DNA from: Megaustenia siamemsis
Taxonomy: Eukaryota > Mollusca > Gastropoda > Stylommatophora > Ariophantidae
Assembly: GCA_032433765.1 (NCBI GenBank)
Contig: JAVIAB010000092.1
Span: forward strand, 40,535,218 to 40,599,217
Length of the DNA stretch: 64,000 bases
Direction: 5' to 3'
Position 1 is the stretch's first letter; every line of letters starts with the position of its first letter. Position numbers and translations under genes: made by a program. Of this stretch, positions 14,901-26,676 are shown piece by piece. The notes beneath the pieces were generated by a model that saw only the letters and a program-made list of their open reading frames with translations, was not told the DNA's origin and did no database searches.

Positions 14901-17900
14901 AGTCTTGTGTGACAGACCACCTCATTCACTACAACAGTCTGGTGTGAAAGACCACGTCATTCACTATAACAGTCTTGTGTGACAGACCACCTCATTCACT
15001 ATAACAGCCTGGTGTGAAAGACCACCTCATTGACTATAACAGGCTGGTGTGAAAGACCACCTCATTCACTATAACAGCCTGGTGTGAAAGACCACCTCAT
15101 TCACTATAACAGCCTGGTGTGAAAGACCACCTCATTCACTATAACAGCCTGGTGTGACAGACCACATCATTCACTATAACAGCCTGGTGTGACAGACCAC
15201 CTAATTCACTATACCAGTTTGTAGTGACAGACGACCTCATTCAATATCACAGTCTGCAGTGATAGACGACCTCATTCATTATAACAGTCTGGTGTGGGAG
15301 ACAACCTAATTCACTATAACAGCCTGGTGTGAAAGACCACCTCATTCACTATAACAGTCTGGTGTGAAAGACCACCTCATTCACTATAACAGTCTGGTGT
15401 GACAGACCACCTCATTCACTATAACAGCCTGGTGTGACAGACCACTTATTTCACTATAACAGCCTGGTGTGACAGACCACCTCATTCAATATAACAGCCT
15501 GTTGTGACAGACCACCTCAATCACTATAACAGCCTGGTGTGACAGACCACTTATTTCACTATAACAGTCTGGTGTGCAGACCACCTCATTCAATATAACA
15601 GCCTGATGTGAAAGACCACCTCAATCACTATAACAGTCTGGTGTGACTGACCACCTCATTCACTATAACAGTCTGGTGTGAAAGACCACCTCATTCACTA
15701 TAACAGTCTGGTGTGAAAGACCACCTCATTCACTATAAAAGCCTGGTATGAAAGACCACCTCATTCACTATAACAGCCTGGTGTGAAAGACCACCTCATT
15801 CACTATAACAGCCTGGTGTGAAAGACCACCTCATTCATTTAACAGCCTGGTGTGAAATACCACCTCATTCACTATAACAGCCTGGTGTGAAAGACCACCT
15901 TATTCACTATAACAGCCTGATGTGAAAGACCACCTCATTCACTATAACAGCCTAGTGTGAGAGACCACCTCATTCACTATAACAGCCTGGTGTGACAGAC
16001 CACTTATTTCACTATAACAGCCTGGTGTGACAGACCACCTCATTCAATATAACAGCCTGATGTGACAGACCACCTCAATGACTATAACAGTCTGGTGTGA
16101 GTGACCACCATATTCATTACAAACACTGGTTTGACAGACTACCATATTCATTACAACACACTGGTGTGAAAGACCACCTCATTCACTATAATAGCCTGGT
16201 GTGACAGACCACCCCATTCACTATAACAGCCTGATGTGAAAGACCACCTCATTCACTATAACAGCCTGGTGTGAAAGACTACCTTATTCACTATAACAGC
16301 CTGGTGTGACAGACCACGTCGTTCACTATAACAGCCTGGTGTGGCAGACCACCTATTTCACTATAACAGCATGGTGTGACAGACCGCCTCATTCACTATA
16401 ACAGTCTGGTGTGACAGACCACGTCATTCACTATAACAGTCTTGTGTGACAGACCACCTCATTCATCATAACAGTCTGGTGTGACAGAGCACAAAATTTA
16501 CTATAACAGCCTGGTGTGAAAGACCACCTCATTCACTATAACAGCCTGGTGTGAAAGACCACCTCATTCACTATAACAGCCTGGTGTGAAAGACCACCTC
16601 ATTCACTATAATAGCCTGGTGTGACAGACCACCCCATTCACTATAACAGCCTGATGTGAAAGACCACCTCATTCACTATAACAGCCTGGTGTGAACTACC
16701 TTATTCACTATAACAGCCTGGTGTGACAGACCACGTCGTTCACTATAACAGCCTGGTGTGGCAGACCACCTATTTCACTATAACAGCATGGTGTGACAGA
16801 CCGCCTCATTCAACATAACAGCCTGATGTGACAGACCACCTCATTCACTATAACAGTCTGGTGTGACAGACCACGTCATTCACTATAACAGTCTTGTGTG
16901 ACAGACCACCTCATTCATCATAACAGTCTGGTGTGACAGAGCACAAAATTTACTATAACAGCCTGGTATGACAGACCACCTCATTCACTATAACAGCCTG
17001 GTGTGACAGACCACCTCATTGACTATAACAGTCTGGTGTGAAAGACCACCTCATTCACTATAACAGTCTTGTGTGACAGACCACCTCATTCACTACAACA
17101 GTCTGGTGTGAAAGACCACGTCATTCACTATAACAGTCTTGTGTGACAGACCACCTAATTCACTATAACAGCCTGGTGTGAAAGACCACCTCATTGACTA
17201 TAACAGTCTGGTGTGAAAGACCACCTCATTCACTATAACAGTCTGCAGTGTAAGACGACCTCATTCATTATAACAGCCTGGTGTGGCAGACAACCTAATT
17301 CACTATAACAGCCTGGTGTGAAAGACCACCTCATTCACTATAACAGCCTGGTGTGGCAGACCACCTCATTCAGTATAACAGCCTGGTGTGAAAGACCACC
17401 TTATTCACTATAACAGCATGGTGTGACAGACCATCTCATTCACTATAACAGCCTGGTGTGAAAGACCACCTCATTCACCATAACAACCTGGTGTGAAAGA
17501 CCACCTTATTCACTATAACAGTCTGATGTGAAAGATCACCTCATTCATATAACAACCTGGTGTGACAGACCACCTCATTTCACTATAACAGCCTAGTGTG
17601 ATAGACCACCTCATTCACTATAACAGCCTGGTGTGACAGACCACTTATTTCACTATAACAGCCTGGTGTGACAGACCACCTCATTCAATATAACAGCCTG
17701 ATGTGACAGACCACCTCAATCACTATAACAGTCTGGTGTGACTGACCACCTCATTCACTATAACAGTCTGGTGTGAAAGACCACCTCATTCACTATAACA
17801 GTCTGGTGTGACAGACCACCTCATTCACTATAAAAGCCTGGTATGAAAGACCACCTCATTCACTATAACAGCCTGGTGTGAAAGACCACCTCATTCACTA

Positions 17901-18955
17901 TAACAGCCTGGTGTGAAAGACCACCTCATTCACTATAACAGCCTGATGTGAAAGACCACCTCATTCACTATAACAGCCTGGTGTGAAATACCACCTTATT
18001 CACTATAACAGCCTGATGTGAAAGACCATCTCATTCACTATAACAGCCTAGTGTGAGAGACCACCTCATTCACTATAACAGCCTGGTGTGACAGACCACT
18101 TATTTCACTATAACAGCCTGGTGTGACAGACCACCTCATTCAATATAACAGCCTGATGTGACAGACCACCTCAATCACTATAACATTCTGTTTGTGACTT
18201 ACCACCGCATTCACTATAACAGTCTGGTGTGAAAGACCACCTCATTCACTATAACAGTCTGGTGTGACAACCACCTCATTCACTATAAAAGCCTGGTATG
18301 AAAGACCACCTCATTCACTATAACAGCCTGGTGTGAAAGACCACCTCATTCACTATAACAGCCTGGTGTGAAGACCACCTCATTCATTTTAACAGCCTGG
18401 TGAATACCACCTCATTCACTATAACAGTCTGGTGTGACAGACCACCGAATTCACTATAACAGTCTGGTGTGACAGACCACCTCATTCTTATTAACAGTCT
18501 GATATGACAGACGACTTATTTATTACAACATTCTTGTGTGACAGAACACCGCATTCACTTATAACAGCCTGGTGTAGCAGACGACCATATACACAATAAC
18601 CGCCTGGTGTAACAAACACCCCATTCATTATAACAGCCTGGTGTGACAGACCACCTCATTCACTATAACAGCCTGGTGTGACAGAGCACAAAATTCACTA
18701 TAACAGCCTGGTGTGACAGACCACCTCATTCACTATAACAGCTTGGTGTGACAGACCACCTCATTCACTATAACAGCCTATTCTGACAGACCACCTCATT
18801 CACTATTAGAGCCTGGCGTGACTGACCACCTCATTCACTATTAGAGCCTTGCGTGACAGACGACCTCATTCATTATAACAGCCTGGTTTGACAGACCACC
18901 TCATTCACTATAACAGCCTAGAGTGACAGACCACCTCATTCTTTATACCAGTCAG
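2983..18955. repeat. 16-kb minisatellite, 35-bp unit, higher-order organisation
   Basis: About 15,970 bp of uninterrupted tandem repeat, roughly 456 units. The period is exactly 35 bp where checked (AGCCTGG recurs at 4691 and 4726). Most units contain GACCACCTCATTCA. Two main variants occur. One has ACAACACACTGG as its variable half and the other has TATAACAGCCTGG. The variants come in patches, not at random. Rare variants recur at long intervals, giving higher-order blocks of about 1.9-2.2 kb. The copy at about 6590-8755 repeats almost unchanged at 8755-10920. Some units carry one-base indels. The unit length is not a multiple of 3 and TAA occurs in the common variant, so it is not coding. 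It decays at both ends into unrelated sequence. Confidence 0.97.
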
Positions 18956-19916
18956 CTTTCACTCAAAACGACCTTGATCTTGCAGTTAAAAATAGTTCGT
19001 TATTAACACGTTTTTTGACAAGATCAAAGGACTAAACGCACACCTTAAATTATATAGATCAATGTTAATTATCTGGAACGGTTTACTTTTATGTAATGCT
19101 TTTACGAATCAAGAAACGCAAGGATTACAATAATCACAGCCATGGAAGGTTATAAAGTACCTGTACAGAGTACGCATGCCTGATTCTACTTTATATCCAT
19201 TCCTTGCTCCAGTTGATTTACAAAGTCTCGGCGCTGGATCAAACAAATCGCCGACCCGAGAGTGAGGCTGATATTGTGCAGCTCGCCCTCGCTCAGATCA
19301 AAATCACGCGCACGTCACTCTATTATTAAATCACTGATTCAAATAGTCGACGTGATCTTAACAACCGACACTGAACCAATTTTAACGTTGACTAGTGGTA
19401 TGTATCGAAATAATTAATTAAATTAAAAGACATTTGCCATTTTGTAAAGGAAGAAAAGGAAAGTAAACTCGTCAGTTTTATATAACAGAGTCTTGGCACA
19501 AGTTAATCGGACATTAGGCATTGCCTAGATTGATGTTTTACAAAAGAATTCTGATAACACCATACACAGTTAAAAAGCGTAAAACAAGCTTTCAAAAGAG
19601 GTAAAGTTGTCCCCTAGCATGTATCATTTTGTGGGGGTAAAAGATCAAATATCATAGTACTAGGTCCGACATTTTGGAGGTGAGGGGACCAGTTTTCTTC
19701 TTCTCGTTGTCGCTACTTTTTCCCCAACGCTGTGAGTAAGGTACCCATTTCTTTATCAGCTGGGTTGACTGGATAAAGATACGTTTACATTTTCGTGAAT
19801 AAGCTATCTGTTGTTTTGTGTGTAACATTGATCAAATTTATCAATTACAGAGTTTATAGGGAGCAGTGTAGTAGAAACAAAGCTCGTGGGCCGGACACAC
19901 TAGTGGACGCTATATG
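18956..19916. other. Unique sequence, no gene seen
   Basis: Non-repetitive sequence after the minisatellite. A more GC-rich and CpG-bearing patch lies at about 19210-19330 (GGCGCTGG, GCCGACCCGAGAG, CACGCGCACGTCAC). No reading frame, tRNA or splice-supported exon could be recognised. Confidence 0.5.
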
Positions 19917-20320
19917 TGACCTAACAGAAAGATTACACCCAAATACGGCTGACGTGATATCCTAACAGAAGATTACACCAAATACGGCTGACGTGATAGA
20001 GTGTGACCTAACAAAGATTACACCCAAATACGGCTGACGTGATAGAGTGTGACCTAACAGAAAGATTACACCCAAATACGGCGTGTAGAGTGTGACCTAA
20101 CAGAAAGATTACACCCAATACGGCTGACGTGATAGAGTGTGACCTAACAGAAAGATTACACCCAATGGCTGACGTGATAAGTGTGACCTAACAGAAAGAT
20201 TACACCCAAATACGGCTGACGTGATAGAGTGTGACCTAACAAAAGATTACACCCAATACGGCTGACGTGATAGAGTTGACCTAACAGAAAGATTCACCCA
20301 ATACGGCTGACGTGATAGAG
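19917..20320. repeat. 48-bp tandem repeat, nine copies
   Basis: Nine consecutive units begin with GACCTAACAGAAAGATTACA and contain CGGCTGACGTGATAGAGTGT. The full unit is 48 bp, but most copies have lost one to several bases (for example AACAAAGATT for AACAGAAAGATT, and CCCAATGGC for CCCAAATACGGC). Each intact unit has TGACGTGA, a CRE/bZIP-like half site. The density of one-base deletions is much higher than in the neighbouring minisatellite and suggests either old decay or uncorrected sequencing error. Confidence 0.93.
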
Positions 20321-20644
20321 AAAAACAAGGGCAGGCTGTGCGGGCATCAATTCTGACATACGAAAGGCGTTTTCCTTAATTTATTCGAAGGACGTCATAA
20401 CATATGGAGTACAGGTCTTTTCATTGGGCGGTGCAAACGGATGACCCTGTATACTAACCTATAGAGTTTCTGATAATCCTCAACCCTCTTGACTTTTAAA
20501 ATCACAAGCTTCTAGACAAATTTGGTGTTCCTGTGATGTTGCTGCGAAACCTCAACACTCCAAACTCTGGTACCAGACTGCAAGTAAAAGTCTGCTTCAG
20601 AAACTTCGTTGAGACCACAGTGCACATTGATTGTAAAAAGTAAA

Positions 20645-20873
20645 GTAAGGTACCCCGCGTCACGCCAAGTGGCCTATAGGGAATATGGTGTTAGTGACCA
20701 TAAATTATACAAACCTTCGGCATGATTTTTTGAGTAATGTGGTCAGTATTACGCCCGTGCCGCTTTACTTTCCCAGAAAAAAATCCGGTACCAATTAAAG
20801 GCTGTGTGAAATGGAAGCCGTTGGTCGAACCCTACCTCTTAACCTTTGTAGTCCAGTTCACTCGCGGCTCCCA
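20645..20873 (-). mobile_element. S1 SINE (tRNA-headed)
   Basis: Minus-strand SINE. The head at 20873 reads GGGAGCCGCG and is followed by a degenerate A box and a B-box region. The body contains the shared S1 blocks GGTACC, CGGGCGTAAT and GTCACTAACACCATATTCCC. It aligns by eye with copies at 29804, 50757, 58955 and 60909. The A/B box region is less complete here than at 29804. Confidence 0.8.
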
Positions 20874-21357
20874 CATTGATTGTGCTTAGGTTGAAACAGT
20901 GTTCGCACCTAGGATACTACTAATGCCGTCTAAGAACTCCTTTCAGTTACAGAGACTGCAGTTCTCACCAACAAATTCAAGGGGTTGTCACTTACAATGG
21001 CAGACATATAGACATGAGGGTGGAATATTTGTCAGAATGTCAGTTCTACACGTTTCTTGCTCCAGACTGAGCGCACTTTAACCACCAGTGTCTTATACAA
21101 CAATAAAATGATCTTCAGAAGAACAGTGATTCCAGCTGAAAGTTTCACCATCCTCTTCACCTTCAGACGGAATACCCCGGCTGTGATGTTAAGTCGGTCG
21201 TGGACTTTTTTTGTGATTGAAACATGCCCCGATGGAAAGTTGGGCTGACCTTTGCACATTAGAGGCGACTTTGTCAACTTCATATCTAGAATGTACCAAA
21301 ATATTGATCATCTCAAAAATAAGAGCACGGACTTGTTGTGCGAATGCTCCAATCCCA
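20874..21357. other. Unique sequence with a weak membrane-segment ORF
   Basis: No recognised gene. On the minus strand, 21283-21032 is open for 83 codons and includes KLSAGITVLLKIILLLYKTL, a hydrophobic run after basic residues, as in a signal anchor. The opposite strand is also open over much of the same stretch, and no family was recognised. Treat it as a possible exon only. Confidence 0.25.
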
Positions 21358-21457
21358 NNNNNNNNNNNNNNNNNNNNNNNNNNNNNNNNNNNNNNNNNNN
21401 NNNNNNNNNNNNNNNNNNNNNNNNNNNNNNNNNNNNNNNNNNNNNNNNNNNNNNNNN
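21358..21457. other. Assembly gap of 100 N
   Basis: Exactly 100 unknown bases, the conventional placeholder for a scaffold join of unknown length. The right flank starts inside LINE-F and the left flank is unique sequence, so the join cannot be verified from this window. Confidence 0.98.
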
Positions 21458-21900
21458 GACAAAGATAGGATTTCTCAGAAGAATGTAAAGTTCTCTTGAC
21501 AGCCAAAAGGACCAATAAGGAAATTCTCAAAGAGGCCAACACAAAGAGGGAGCTCTAAAAACCACCAGAAAGAACCAATCAACTTTATTCGAGCACATCA
21601 TGAGAAAAGGAAAAGTGGAGTACTTGGTTACTTACAACCGGCAAATACATGGAAAGAGAGAGATCGCGAACGACAAAGAGAGAGATACTAGATAGCTTAG
21701 TTGCATGGTATGGAAAAGAAAGGAACAACAAAACTGATACGATGCACTGTGAAAGAAATTTGTAGAAGACATGATCGCCCTCGCAATTGGTATGGCACAC
21801 GATGATGAAGAGTATAAGAGGAGAAGCCTCAGGGCGTCAAAAAGTCCAGAAAAAAGGCAATAAACCCAGAATGAACACATGTCGTATCTAACACACTCTA
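21458..21900 (+). mobile_element. LINE-F 3' coding remnant
   Basis: Plus-strand degenerate peptide starting GFLRRM, then a TANTKREL-like segment and an arginine-rich KRSR stretch. It matches the minus-strand remnants at 24500-25130 and 35665-36075 (GFLRRMSKVPWTAKKTNENI). This is the C-terminal region after the RT of an endonuclease/RT LINE. It is broken by stops and cut by the assembly gap on its left. Confidence 0.65.
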
Positions 21901-21929
21901 ACACTGGTTCATACCAACGAACTTAATTA

Positions 21930-22440
21930 AGAACTTCACTAAAATATAGAAATAGAAAAAGGGAGAGAGAGAGGAAGAGAGAAAAAGTAGTATGTTATTT
22001 ATTATTAAAACTGTGATCATCTTTTATAGTTTTACTTTAACGCAAACATTTTCGTGAATTTGCTGAAACACAATTCACAAAACAAACAAACAAAATAAGC
22101 TGGAGAAAAAAAAAGACAACTTTCGACACTTGAGTCTATCAGCGTAATTACGCATACGCAGAATATTTAAAAACACAAACACAGAGAACAGTAACACGCA
22201 TATTACAACTAGGTAGCTAAAGCTTACGAGGCTGCGCAGCTTTTACAATTAATACTTGAAGCCTTCAATGTCAGGGCAAGGCCGCAAATAAACACTGAAG
22301 TTGCATTATCTATTTTTAGAATATAATTTGCGGAACAAATGCTAAATAAACATAAGAAAAGCCTGGGACAAGGTCAAACAAAAGGAGACCAAATATGAAT
22401 GCAGCAATGTATGGCTTGTGTGCATCTTTCACGTGATTAA
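21930..22440. other. Unique sequence, no gene seen
   Basis: AT-rich, with a short GA-rich stretch at 21958-21990. No coding region, RNA gene or repeat family recognised. Confidence 0.45.
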
Positions 22441-22620
22441 TTATAGAAATTCGCGGATTCGTCTCAAGTCAACGAGGACCTCTAATTTTGGAATCAGCAG
22501 TTCAGTCGTCATTTTCGTCAGGACGAAGTTGAGTGTGAGAAGTGGATCAGTGGAGATCACAGCAAGCAGTTCATGGCCCCACAAGGAGAGGCTGACGGGA
22601 TTTAGACTGGGAGCGCAAGA
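22441..22620 (-). other. Possible exon-like open frame, unrecognised
   Basis: On the minus strand, 59 codons are open between two stops. They include WGHELLAVISTDPLLTLNF and MTTELLIPKLEVLVDLRRIR, with balanced amino-acid use and GC-ending codons unlike the AT-rich surroundings. There is no ATG at the beginning. A CCCAG near 22609-22613 could act as a splice acceptor. The plus strand is also open across the same bases, so the signal may be chance. No family recognised. Confidence 0.2.
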
Positions 22621-22795
22621 TTAGTTCGGGATCCGGGTGTCTTTAAATGAGAGAACAGTCGACAGAACGTTACCTTTATAAAACAGTGACTTTTGTTTTG
22701 CTCATTCAACTGAGAAACCCAATCTAATAATTACTTTATTAGGCGCATTTACCATCCCATTGTACGAACTATGTTGTTTCTTCTTTTCTCATTTA

Positions 22796-23000
22796 TCGAG
22801 AGTGGGTGGCCGAATCGATAAATTGTCGGACTCCAAACCAGGAGGATACAAGTTCGAATCCCGGTAGTGTCAACAGTTATTTCTATTGAGGATGAGATAA
22901 AAACTTAGACCCGAACACGTCATGGCGACTGCACTGGACAAGCAGCCTCTATTCACCGGTCCTATACGTCCTCCATCAGACCCTAGTATTTAAAAAAAAA
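22796..23000 (+). mobile_element. S3 SINE with tRNA-like head
   Basis: The head at about 22800-22875 has an A-box-like TGGCCGAATCGATAAATTG and a strong B box GTTCGAATCCC. The spacing resembles a class II (Leu/Ser-type) tRNA, but there is no acceptor-stem pairing. It is followed by a body and an A-rich end (22990-22998). Sequence to about 23213, ending in (CAT)n, may belong to the same or an adjoining element. It is a SINE head and not a functional tRNA gene. Only one copy is seen here. Confidence 0.65.
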
Positions 23001-23198
23001 TTTTAATATTGTTTCTAAAGCGTCGGCTGAAATCGATGATGTGTTGGGCCGAAAGGCGCAGATATCACAGTGTTTCACTGCAAACTGCAACACAACGTAA
23101 CTACGTCCACTTAACGTCCTTTTAAGGGCGGATGACGAGGAGGAAGTCTACGGTTCGTATCCGTTAGGAATACCTCAAATCATCGGACGAACGCATCA

Positions 23199-23213
23199 TC
23201 ATCATCATCATCA
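23199..23213. repeat. (CAT)n short microsatellite
   Basis: Five CAT repeats. Similar (CAT/GAT)n runs mark LINE-B and LINE-F 3' ends elsewhere in the window, so this may be the tail of a lost element. Confidence 0.6.
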
Positions 23214-23309
23214 TACCCTTATTTGTAATATTCAAACGGATAACACGAGCATGTGTCCATGCATATTAAGAGGAAATAATATATATAATATATATATACA
23301 TTATCACCA

Positions 23310-23890
23310 TGCCTACTGGCGTAGGTGATCATGTCTCTCCACAATTCTCAATCTCGGCAGCTATTTATCATTCTGTTGTTGACCTTCTGCCAAGCCATTC
23401 TCTTAAGCTGTCTGTTAATTTTTTTCTTTGCTTCCCTCTATCTCTTCGTCCCTCAATTTCTTCCAGTTGTCACAATATATTCCAGTTGTTCTCTTCTCAT
23501 TACATGGCCAAAAAATGATTATGTTTCTTCCTAATATTGGAAATTAGTTCTCTTTTTGCTTTGACCTCTTTCAGAACGTTTTCATTACTCTTCTTAGCTG
23601 TTCATGGTACTCTCAACATTCTTCTGTAAAACCACATCTCTACAGACTCCAGTGATTTTCTTGTCTGTTGTCCTATTGTCCATGATTCGCAAACATATGT
23701 AGAATGGCTCTACATAACATTTAAGAACTCTTTTTCTTGTTTCTAATGTCAAAAATGGATTGCATAGTATCTTCCTCATTTTTTGGAAAGCTGCTTTTGC
23801 CTGAGCCATTCTGCATCTCACCTCATTTGTACATCTTCCGTCTGAGGTTAACAAAGTTCCCAAAATTTCAATTCATTTACCTGTTTTAAT
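23310..23890 (-). mobile_element. LINE-F 3' fragment
   Basis: Minus-strand remnant reading TSDGRCTNEVRCRMAQAKAAFQKMRKIL, then a VEPFY segment and broken C-terminal sequence ending in a CACCATGCCTACTGGCG-type terminus. Related ends lie at 24500 and 35665. It is the thumb/C-terminal region of an endonuclease/RT LINE, with stops and frameshifts. Confidence 0.65.
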
Positions 23891-23934
23891 ATTGTTCCAC
23901 TTGTCTTTATTTTGCACTGAGGTGATGTCTTTAA

Positions 23935-23936
<2 letters not shown>

Positions 23937-24020
<84 letters not shown>
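23937..24020. repeat. (TA)n microsatellite
   Basis: More than 40 TA dinucleotides. The apparent Tyr/Ile-repeat protein on the minus strand is an artefact of the repeat. Confidence 0.97.
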
Positions 24021-24024
<4 letters not shown>

Positions 24025-24274
24025 ATATTTTTTTTTTTAATTTACAAACACAATTAAATATAAGGCTATTTGTTTCTATTAATAATGTGATCGCTCTTTG
24101 ACTGGTGCTTGACAACAAAGAAAATCATCCGACCATTTCGCCCCCCCTCTCCCCTCGCAAAAACAATTATAATATTCACTTAACAAAACTGTCATTTTGT
24201 AATGACTGCCCTCCCGGTAGGTAATAATTTAGTAATAAATAAGTTACTTATTTTTCTTGAACACGTACTAAAAG

Positions 24275-24490
24275 TAGTTCCGTCAGTCATTGTTAACTGG
24301 ATTTTGCAGCGCCCTAAGAAATTTTATTTTTTTTTCTTTTCATTCGCCATGTAATCTCTTTTTACATGAATCTATCTGCTTCTTCTTGAGTTGGAGCTTT
24401 AGTGTGTATCCAAAGATTGCAGGTCTGCAGATATTTCTTCCCAGGCCGCAGAGTTTATGTTCAGAGTCTTCATGTCACGTTTATCATCAT
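24275..24490. repeat. Dispersed repeat block shared with 41400-41455
   Basis: The segment around GTCAGTCATTGTTAACTGG and TTTTGCAGCGCCC recurs in diverged form at 41400-41455 (GTCAGTCATAGTTGACCATGG, then TTTCAGCACCCC). The longer copy here leads into LINE-F sequence on its right. It is probably a fragment of a transposable element of unidentified family. Confidence 0.45.
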
Positions 24491-24499
24491 CGTCATCAA

Positions 24500-25515
24500 T
24501 TACAGTGCTTGCTGGCGTAGGTAGGTGATCATGCCTCTCCACAACTTTCGATCTCGACAGTTATTTATCATTTCTGTTGTTGGCCTTCTGCAAAGCCATT
24601 CACTTCAGCTATCTAGTATCTTTTCTCTCTGCTTCCCTCTACCTCTTCGTCCCTCATTTTTTCCCAGTTGCTACAATATATTCAATCTGTTACCTTCTCG
24701 TTCATCATCATCATGTGCCACACCGGTTGGCGTAGGCGATCATGTCCTTCCACAATCTTCTATCTACAGTGCATCGTATCAGTTCTGTTGTTGACTGCTT
24801 TCCATGCCATGACACAAAGCCATCTAGTATTTTCTCTCTTGTCATTCGCGATCTCTCTTTCCTTTTATTATGCCAGTTGTAACAAGTATTCCAACTTTCC
24901 TCTTCTCATGATGTGCCCGAAAAATGTTGATTGTTTCTTTCAGATAGTTTTTTGGCGCTGCCTTTTAGTGTTGGTCTTTTAGCTGTCCAGGAAACTTTCA
25001 ACATTCTTCTGAGAAATCCCATCTCTGTGGCTCTAATCGTCTTTTCATTGTTTGTCTACTGTCCATGATTCGCTTTCATAGGTCAGAATTGGTTCTATAT
25101 AGCACCGATGAACTCTCTTTCTCATTTCTATTGACATAGACCTTCTAGTTACATGGCCATAAAATTATGATTGCTATTTCCTAATATGGAAATTAGCTCT
25201 CTCTTTGCTCTTTCATAACGTTTTCATTACTCTTTTTAGCCATTGTCCATTGTATTCCCAACATTCTTACGTAAAACCACAATTGTATAGCCTCTAGTAA
25301 TTTTCTTGTCTGTTGTCCTATAGTCCATGATTCACATCCATATCTTAAGACTTGCTCTATATAACATTTAAGAACTCTGTTTCTTTCTTCTATTGTCAAA
25401 ATTGGATTGCACAGTATCTTCCTCATTTTTTTGGAATGCTGCTTTTGCCTGAGCTATTCTGCATCTTACCTCTGTTGTACATCTACCATATGAGATTAAC
25501 ATTGTTTTCAGGTAT
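24500..25515 (-). mobile_element. Cluster of LINE-F 3' fragments
   Basis: At least three overlapping or adjacent minus-strand LINE-F ends lie here, at about 24500-24700, 24705-25130 and 25131-25515. Each has a GGCGTAGGYGATCATG-type terminal segment or the FLRRM.../MRKILCNPILTIEERNRVLKCYIEQ thumb region. Their repetition suggests repeated 5'-truncated insertion or local duplication. All are broken. Confidence 0.6.
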
Positions 25516-25525
25516 TTAAATTCAT

Positions 25526-25965
25526 TTATCTATTTTAAATATCCATTTACTATATGGTGCAGAAACATGGACATTAGACAAGAAAACAGAACAGAGAATT
25601 GAAACCTTTGAAATGTGGATATATAGAAGAATAGGTAGAATTGGATGGAAGGAAAAGAAAACAAACGATGAAGTCTTAAAAACAAAAAAGTGAAAAGAGA
25701 ACTACTAAGCACAATTCAAACAAGACAAATGAGATGTTTTGGGCATGTTAAAAGACACAACAGACTACTAAAAGTAATCCTGGAGGGAAAATACAAGGTA
25801 AAAGAGAGCAGAGGCAGACCAAGACTGACATGGACGAGTAATATCAAAAGATGGACAAACCAGCCTATGACAACCTGCACCATCAAAGCAAGAGACAGAG
25901 CAGAAGGCGCTCCGTGGTAGCCAACCTTCGATACGGAGATGGCACTCGATGATGATGATGAATGA
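25526..25965 (+). mobile_element. LINE-B 3' fragment, plus orientation
   Basis: Plus-strand pieces read YGAETWTLDKKTEQRIE, FEMWIYRRIGRIGWKEKKTN and RGRPRLTWTSNIKRWTNQPM, then a GSQPSIRRWHS-like end reading into a (GAT)n tail at 25948-25962. It matches the minus-strand LINE-B copies at 31181 and 62139 but in the opposite orientation. Several frameshifts. Confidence 0.75.
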
Positions 25966-26676
25966 CCTGTACAGTCTGCCGAAAATTCAAAATATAAAGC
26001 CGTTTCTTTCGGTTTATTAAGTTGGTGCATTATTTAATTATGTTCTAAATGCATACCAATATCAAAACACGCACAACAAAAATATAATTAAACTACGGGA
26101 TTAAAATTGTTTTAAATAAAATAGTGAAAGCACGAATGGTTGGCCTTGGCGTTTTTGACTTCTTGTAGAGCTTGATCGTTCGACCTCAGACTATTAATTT
26201 CTATGCCATCAAAGTACTATATTGTCACTTTTCTATGCAAGTAGTTTAGGGAACGCGGTGCTAAGTACTTGAGTTGTCAGTGAAGTTAATACAAACGCCT
26301 GTATACTGTATGACCTTATATATCTACAAAATAAAAGTTAAAAAGCGACACTTTACCCATTTTTATCTCCCTTAGTTACGAATTTCAAGAGAAATCTTTC
26401 CATTCCGACTATTCGCTATTTAGTCTAATAAATTATACTTTATTTTCTTTTTACTTTGTTTTACTTCTTAAAATTTAACAATGTGCGGTACCCATTTTCA
26501 CCCTCTTAGAGTTCGATTTTTTTTTTGTAAATCATTTTCTTAGTGCGTTCGCGCACACACCATGACTATCAAAATACGTAAATATCATGTTTTTGAGCTC
26601 AACAATTTAGACAAGGTGTTAACCAGTCTCATCAACGCATAGTATCCATTGTTATTCTCTTGTGGTTGAAATTTCA
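25966..26676. other. Unique AT-rich sequence, no gene seen
   Basis: No coding region or repeat recognised. Confidence 0.45.

Noticed and set aside
2983..18955. A CRISPR-like array of repeats
   Set aside because: The units are contiguous with no unique spacers, in an animal genome; it is a minisatellite.
22796..22875. A functional tRNA gene
   Set aside because: A and B boxes are present, but the acceptor stem does not pair and a SINE body follows; it is a SINE head.
23873..24118. Protein with a long Tyr-Ile repeat
   Set aside because: It is the translation of a (TA)n microsatellite.
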